From NCBI RefSeq assembly GCF_000725805.1, contig NZ_JOFT01000058.1, positions 1 through 46,430 on the forward strand: 46,430 bases of DNA. The letters run 5' to 3'. Under the pieces are notes generated by a model. That model had not been told where the DNA came from and made no database searches. It saw only the letters and a list, made by a program, of their open reading frames with translations. How positions within the stretch are numbered: the first letter of the stretch is position 1; every line of letters begins with the position of its first letter. Made by a program: the position numbers and the translations under genes. This DNA is from Streptomyces xanthophaeus. Its GTDB lineage: Bacteria > Actinomycetota > Actinomycetes > Streptomycetales > Streptomycetaceae. Below, piece by piece: positions 44,224 to 46,430 of the stretch.

Positions 44224-44697
44224 CTACCCCACGGCGTGCAACGTCCTCCGCCGCTTCGACTCCGCAGCCTTCTTCGCCGCGGCCAACGCGGCCCGCTTCT
44301 TCCGCTGCTCGGCCAGCTGGTCCTGGTAGGCCGCCACCGCCTCGTGATAGCTGGCGACGTACCCACGCGCATCCAGCCGCTCCTCGGCCGCCATCTCGTT
44401 GACCGCGGCCACGGCGTCCTCGAACGAGTTGTACCCGGCCAGCATCGGATTGATCTGGTAGATCCCGTTCCTGACCTTCCGCACCAGCTTCGCGAGCTCC
44501 AGGCTCCGCAGCGCGGCGTTGACGCTCGGCCGGCTCAGCTCCAGCATCCCCCCGATGCTGGCCTGGTCGATGAGGATCCGCCCTCCGGGCTCGCTCAGCG
44601 AACGCAGCTTCAGCAGTACGCGGTATGCCGCAGGCGGCAGGTCGAGGTCGGAGAGAAGCCCGTCGGCGTTGACCGCAGCGAATCGCAAGGTGCTCAC
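44224..44697 (-). CDS. RepL-like winged-helix protein (second of pair)
   Basis: 157 residues. A winged helix LDLPPAAYRVLLKLRSL, IDQASIGGMLELSRPSVNAALRSLE and LVRKVRNGIYQINPML is followed by a long charged helix (YQDQLAEQRKKRAALAAAKK). The segment NGIYQINP is typical of RepL/MarR-like plasmid replication and maintenance proteins. The GTG start overlaps the upstream stop (GTGA). It resembles the upstream gene in its winged helix, so the pair may act as a heterodimer on the dyads at 45435-45710. An initiator or a copy-control repressor are both possible. Confidence 0.75.
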   Translation of the reverse strand: MSTLRFAAVNADGLLSDLDLPPAAYRVLLKLRSLSEPGGRILIDQASIGGMLELSRPSVNAALRSLELAKLVRKVRNGIYQINPMLAGYNSFEDAVAAVNEMAAEERLDARGYVASYHEAVAAYQDQLAEQRKKRAALAAAKKAAESKRRRTLHAVG

Positions 44698-45410
44698 TGA
44701 GCTGTCCCTTCTTCCTTGCGCTGCGCCCGGCTCACCCGACGTGCAGCGCGCTCTTTGGACCGTTCGGCCCGCAGTTCCTCGATGGCCTGCCGCATGTGGT
44801 CCAGCGACGGGAACCGCACCAGGTCAGGCAGACTCGTGTCGCTGCGAATCTGGGAGATGGTGCTGTGCTGCTCCACCTTCACGAACTCACCCGCCGTCTC
44901 CGTACCCGGGATGAACTCAGCCACCCGGTAACTGTAGGGCGGGTTGAACTGGTACACACCCCGCCGCACCTTGAAGACGATCCCATGAGACATGACGGTG
45001 TGCAGCGCCTCCGACGTCTTCGTCCGACTGACGTCAAGGATCGTAGCCATCTCCTCCTGAGTAAGCGGAATCCGCCCCCCCGCCCGCTGGCAAGCAATGA
45101 GCAGCAAGATCACCCTCAACGGCAGCGCTTCCCGGAAGTACTGCGCGATGACGAGGAAGAACTCCAGACTGTCCATCGAGAACGCATTCGGCTGGTTCTG
45201 CGTCCCGTAGAACTCCAGCGGCTTGCGCTCTCCGTCCAGCGTGAGCTTCCGGCTCGGATACCGCCGGGCGAGACTGTCCAGATCCTTCACCGGAGCCAGG
45301 GGCTGACTCCAGGCCGAAATCGCATCATCAACGGGGAGATCAGGACGCGGCGCGCGCGACGGACTCGGCCGGCGGCGCTGTGGCTCTGATGACACGAGGA
45401 TGCTCTCCAC
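44694..45410 (-). CDS. RepL-like winged-helix protein (first of pair), candidate replication initiator
   Basis: 238 residues from the GTG at 45410 (VESILVSSEPQ); upstream the open frame runs into the dyads and has no start with a ribosome site, so the start is uncertain and may be leaderless. The C-terminal half carries a winged helix: FFLVIAQYFREALPLRVILL, LTQEEMATILDVSRTKTSEALH and KVRRGVYQFNPPYSYRVA. The recognition helix and the xGVYQFNP wing match the second protein. Adjacent dyads, direct repeats and the telomere suggest a replication or plasmid-control role. I do not recognise a named Streptomyces Rep protein. Confidence 0.7.
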   Translation of the reverse strand: MESILVSSEPQRRRPSPSRAPRPDLPVDDAISAWSQPLAPVKDLDSLARRYPSRKLTLDGERKPLEFYGTQNQPNAFSMDSLEFFLVIAQYFREALPLRVILLLIACQRAGGRIPLTQEEMATILDVSRTKTSEALHTVMSHGIVFKVRRGVYQFNPPYSYRVAEFIPGTETAGEFVKVEQHSTISQIRSDTSLPDLVRFPSLDHMRQAIEELRAERSKERAARRVSRAQRKEEGTAQ

Positions 45411-45434
45411 TTCGTTGATCTGTAGAGAGAGTAT

Positions 45435-45470
45435 GTCAACAAGGGTGACACTAATGTCACGCTCGTTGAC
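45435..45470. promoter_or_regulatory. Nested four-part dyad upstream of the RepL-like pair
   Basis: GTCAAC-4-GTGACA-4-TGTCAC-4-GTTGAC is perfectly symmetrical about 45452.5, with equal 4-bp spacers. It lies 25 bp before the proposed start. It would suit two dimers of a winged-helix protein, giving autoregulation or origin binding. Confidence 0.75.
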
Positions 45471-45590
45471 GTTCGGCGTGTCATATGTCCCCCCACGAGG
45501 TACACATCTCAGCCACCCCCCTCCTCCCCTCAGGGTCCACCCCAACCCTCCCCGCCCCTGACGCAGTTCCCCGACATAACTCCGGAAGAA

Positions 45591-45646
45591 CGTCAGCCAG
45601 CCCGACGTTTTAGCCCAAAAACCGTCAGCCGCGCTGACGTTTTGCA
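45591..45646. repeat. Two 24-bp direct repeats, 32-bp period
   Basis: CGTCAGCCAGCCCGACGTTTT and CGTCAGCCGCGCTGACGTTTT-like units each contain a GTCAG/CTGAC-type half dyad and end in a T-run. Part of the origin-like region between the RepL-like genes and the telomere. Confidence 0.65.
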
Positions 45647-45650
45647 GCCG

Positions 45651-45710
45651 TTGTGTCCCCCTAGGAGGGACACAACGCCCGAGTTATGTCCCTCCTAGGG
45701 GGACATAACT
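45651..45710. other. Pair of long near-perfect palindromes centred on CCTAGG
   Basis: 45651-45675 and 45682-45710 are each self-complementary apart from one position pair. They share a 19-bp core TGTCCCCCTAGGAGGGACA, in opposite orientation, so they also form a larger inverted repeat. The outer arms (TTGTG/CACAA and AGTTA/TAACT) differ. GACATAACT recurs at 45573. It looks like an origin or operator for the RepL-like proteins. Confidence 0.75.
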
Positions 45711-46056
45711 TTCCCCCCACATCCCCCCTGACCTGCGCAAACGCATCTCCGTACCTTCTATAGGCCGTCCCCTGCCGCGCTGCGCGCCCGCAACGCCGTC
45801 CGAACCCCCAGCCAGAGCCCCATTCCTGACACCCCAACAGCCACCACAACGCCCCAACCCACCCCTCCACAACCGCCCACCCACTCCAATCCCTATCCAC
45901 AACCCACTTTGAAGCACCCCCAACAGGCATTAACGCCGTTAACGCTCACCACCCCTCCAAGAACCACCCCAAGCCCAGAACCCCAGCATCTCCCCCACCA
46001 ACCCGAGTACAACAAGGCAGCCACTTCCTGGCCCACAGGGACGGAAGCCCAGTTGT
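45711..46056. other. Gene-free C-rich spacer with one GTTAAC pair
   Basis: No reading frame with codon bias. The only structure I see is ATTAAC-GCC-GTTAAC at 45929-45943, outlying copy of the maintenance repeats, 4.2 kb from the tap array and about 0.5 kb from the right end. Confidence 0.6.
45929..45943. repeat. GTTAAC array 5 (single pair near the telomere)
   Basis: ATTAACGCCGTTAAC, the same 15-bp spelling as the first two groups in tap. Being non-coding, it shows that the motif is kept as DNA and not for its protein product. Confidence 0.85.
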
Positions 46057-46430
46057 AGCCCTGCAAAGCAGGGCTGGCTGCACCGGTGCACAGCAAGACG
46101 CTCTCTTCCTTACGATCCGCAACAAACCAAAAGACACCAGCCCCCAGCGCTAGCCACGGCTCAGCAAAGCGAAGCTCCGCCGAGCGCAGCGAGGCTGCTC
46201 TCCTTGGCCAAGCGCAGCCAGGCCGTTCCCACGGCCAAGCCCAGCGAGGCCGCTTGCCTCCCTGCAGTCCGGAGCGAAGCGCAGGACTGCCTTAGCTTCG
46301 CGAAGCGAAGCGCCTCCGAGCGGAGCAAGGAGTTCTTTCAGGCGAGCGCAGCGAGGCCTTCTCCTTCCTAGGTCCGGAGCGAAGCGGAGGACCACCGCCC
46401 CGTAGGGGCGGCCTTAGCTCGGCGAAGCCG
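46057..46430. other. Telomere-like terminal region, dense in short hairpins
   Basis: Perfect stems include 46057-46075 (AGCCCTGC, AAA loop), 46079-46090 (TGCACCGGTGCA), 46221-46236 (GGCCGT, TCCC loop), 46264-46290 (GCAGTCC around GCGAAGC), 46295-46306 (GCTTCGCGAAGC), 46314-46325 (CTCC, GAGC loop), 46395-46411 (CCGCCCC, GTA loop) and 46420-46430 (CGGC, GAA loop). GCGAAGC and GCGCAGC mini-stems recur. This is the style of Streptomyces telomeres. The end does not read CCCGCGG, so it is either a non-archetypal telomere or lacks the last bases. Confidence 0.8.

Noticed and set aside
45893..46137. Small reverse frames near the telomere containing VNGVNA
   Set aside because: Cys/Trp/Gly-rich, no start signal; the VNGVNA merely reflects the palindromic GTTAAC pair read on the other strand.
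46057..46430. Hairpin-rich end as an insertion sequence or attC-like integron array
   Set aside because: No transposase or integrase, no target duplication, and the many GCGAAGC-type mini-hairpins next to tap-tpg fit a telomere.

Overview
This is a high-GC actinobacterial sequence, almost certainly Streptomyces. The evidence is strong GC3 bias, GTG starts behind GGAGG ribosome sites, a SARP regulator, an A-factor (gamma-butyrolactone) circuit, a bldA-type TTA codon and a tap-tpg pair. The right end has the hallmarks of a linear replicon: ParA/ParB, telomere-associated protein Tap, terminal protein Tpg, a pair of RepL-like winged-helix genes with dyads, and about 375 bp packed with short hairpins that looks like a telomere. 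I read the window as the right arm of a linear plasmid (or, less likely, a chromosome end). The left edge cuts metK.

Region 1 (1-17,270) is a biosynthetic cluster. A 1,3,6,8-tetrahydroxynaphthalene synthase (RppA type III PKS) is followed by a cupin quinone-forming oxygenase, a DegT-type aminotransferase, a methyltransferase, an AMP-forming ligase and metK. To the right lie a Bcr/CflA exporter, a second cytochrome b (QcrB), a flavin monooxygenase, and a CreD/CreE-like pair (nitrosuccinate lyase and aspartate N-oxygenase) that would make nitrous acid. Together they suggest an aminated naphthoquinone (furaquinocin/furanonaphthoquinone-like) whose amino group can be diazotised. A prenyltransferase is not seen and may lie left of the window. 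The stray QcrB next to a quinone cluster is a candidate resistant target.

Region 2 (17,271-27,044) is regulation and supply. It holds a two-gene unit of unknown role, a SARP activator, a pseudo-receptor TetR, an acyl-CoA carboxylase epsilon gene followed by a beta-subunit gene broken by an internal deletion, AfsA (with a TTA codon), an NmrA-like reductase, a butyrolactone receptor TetR and a second flavin monooxygenase. ARE-like operators lie in the promoter gaps.

Region 3 (27,201-30,660) is a replication module: a DUF6009-like protein, a P4-type primase-helicase, a prim-pol, and a roughly 400-bp origin-like region with about 11 copies of an AGCGACT iteron, a hairpin and a 20-bp perfect inverted repeat.

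Region 4 (30,810-37,696) holds general metabolic and accessory genes: MatB-type malonyl-CoA synthetase, glutamate dehydrogenase, DUF1772, GNAT, AraC, NmrA, DUF4287 and a flavoprotein.

Region 5 (37,717-46,430) is the maintenance end: a third butyrolactone-receptor homologue, parA-parB, tap-tpg, two RepL-like genes, origin-like palindromes and telomere hairpins. Its most striking feature is a family of 29 exact GTTAAC sites (plus 3 ATTAAC), mostly phased every 9 bp as GTTAACGSCGTTAAC. They lie between genes and also inside parB and tap, always in the frame GTT-AAC, so that the proteins carry Val-Asn-Ala/Gly-Val-Asn-Ala tracts. This looks like a centromere or iteron array written through coding sequence.
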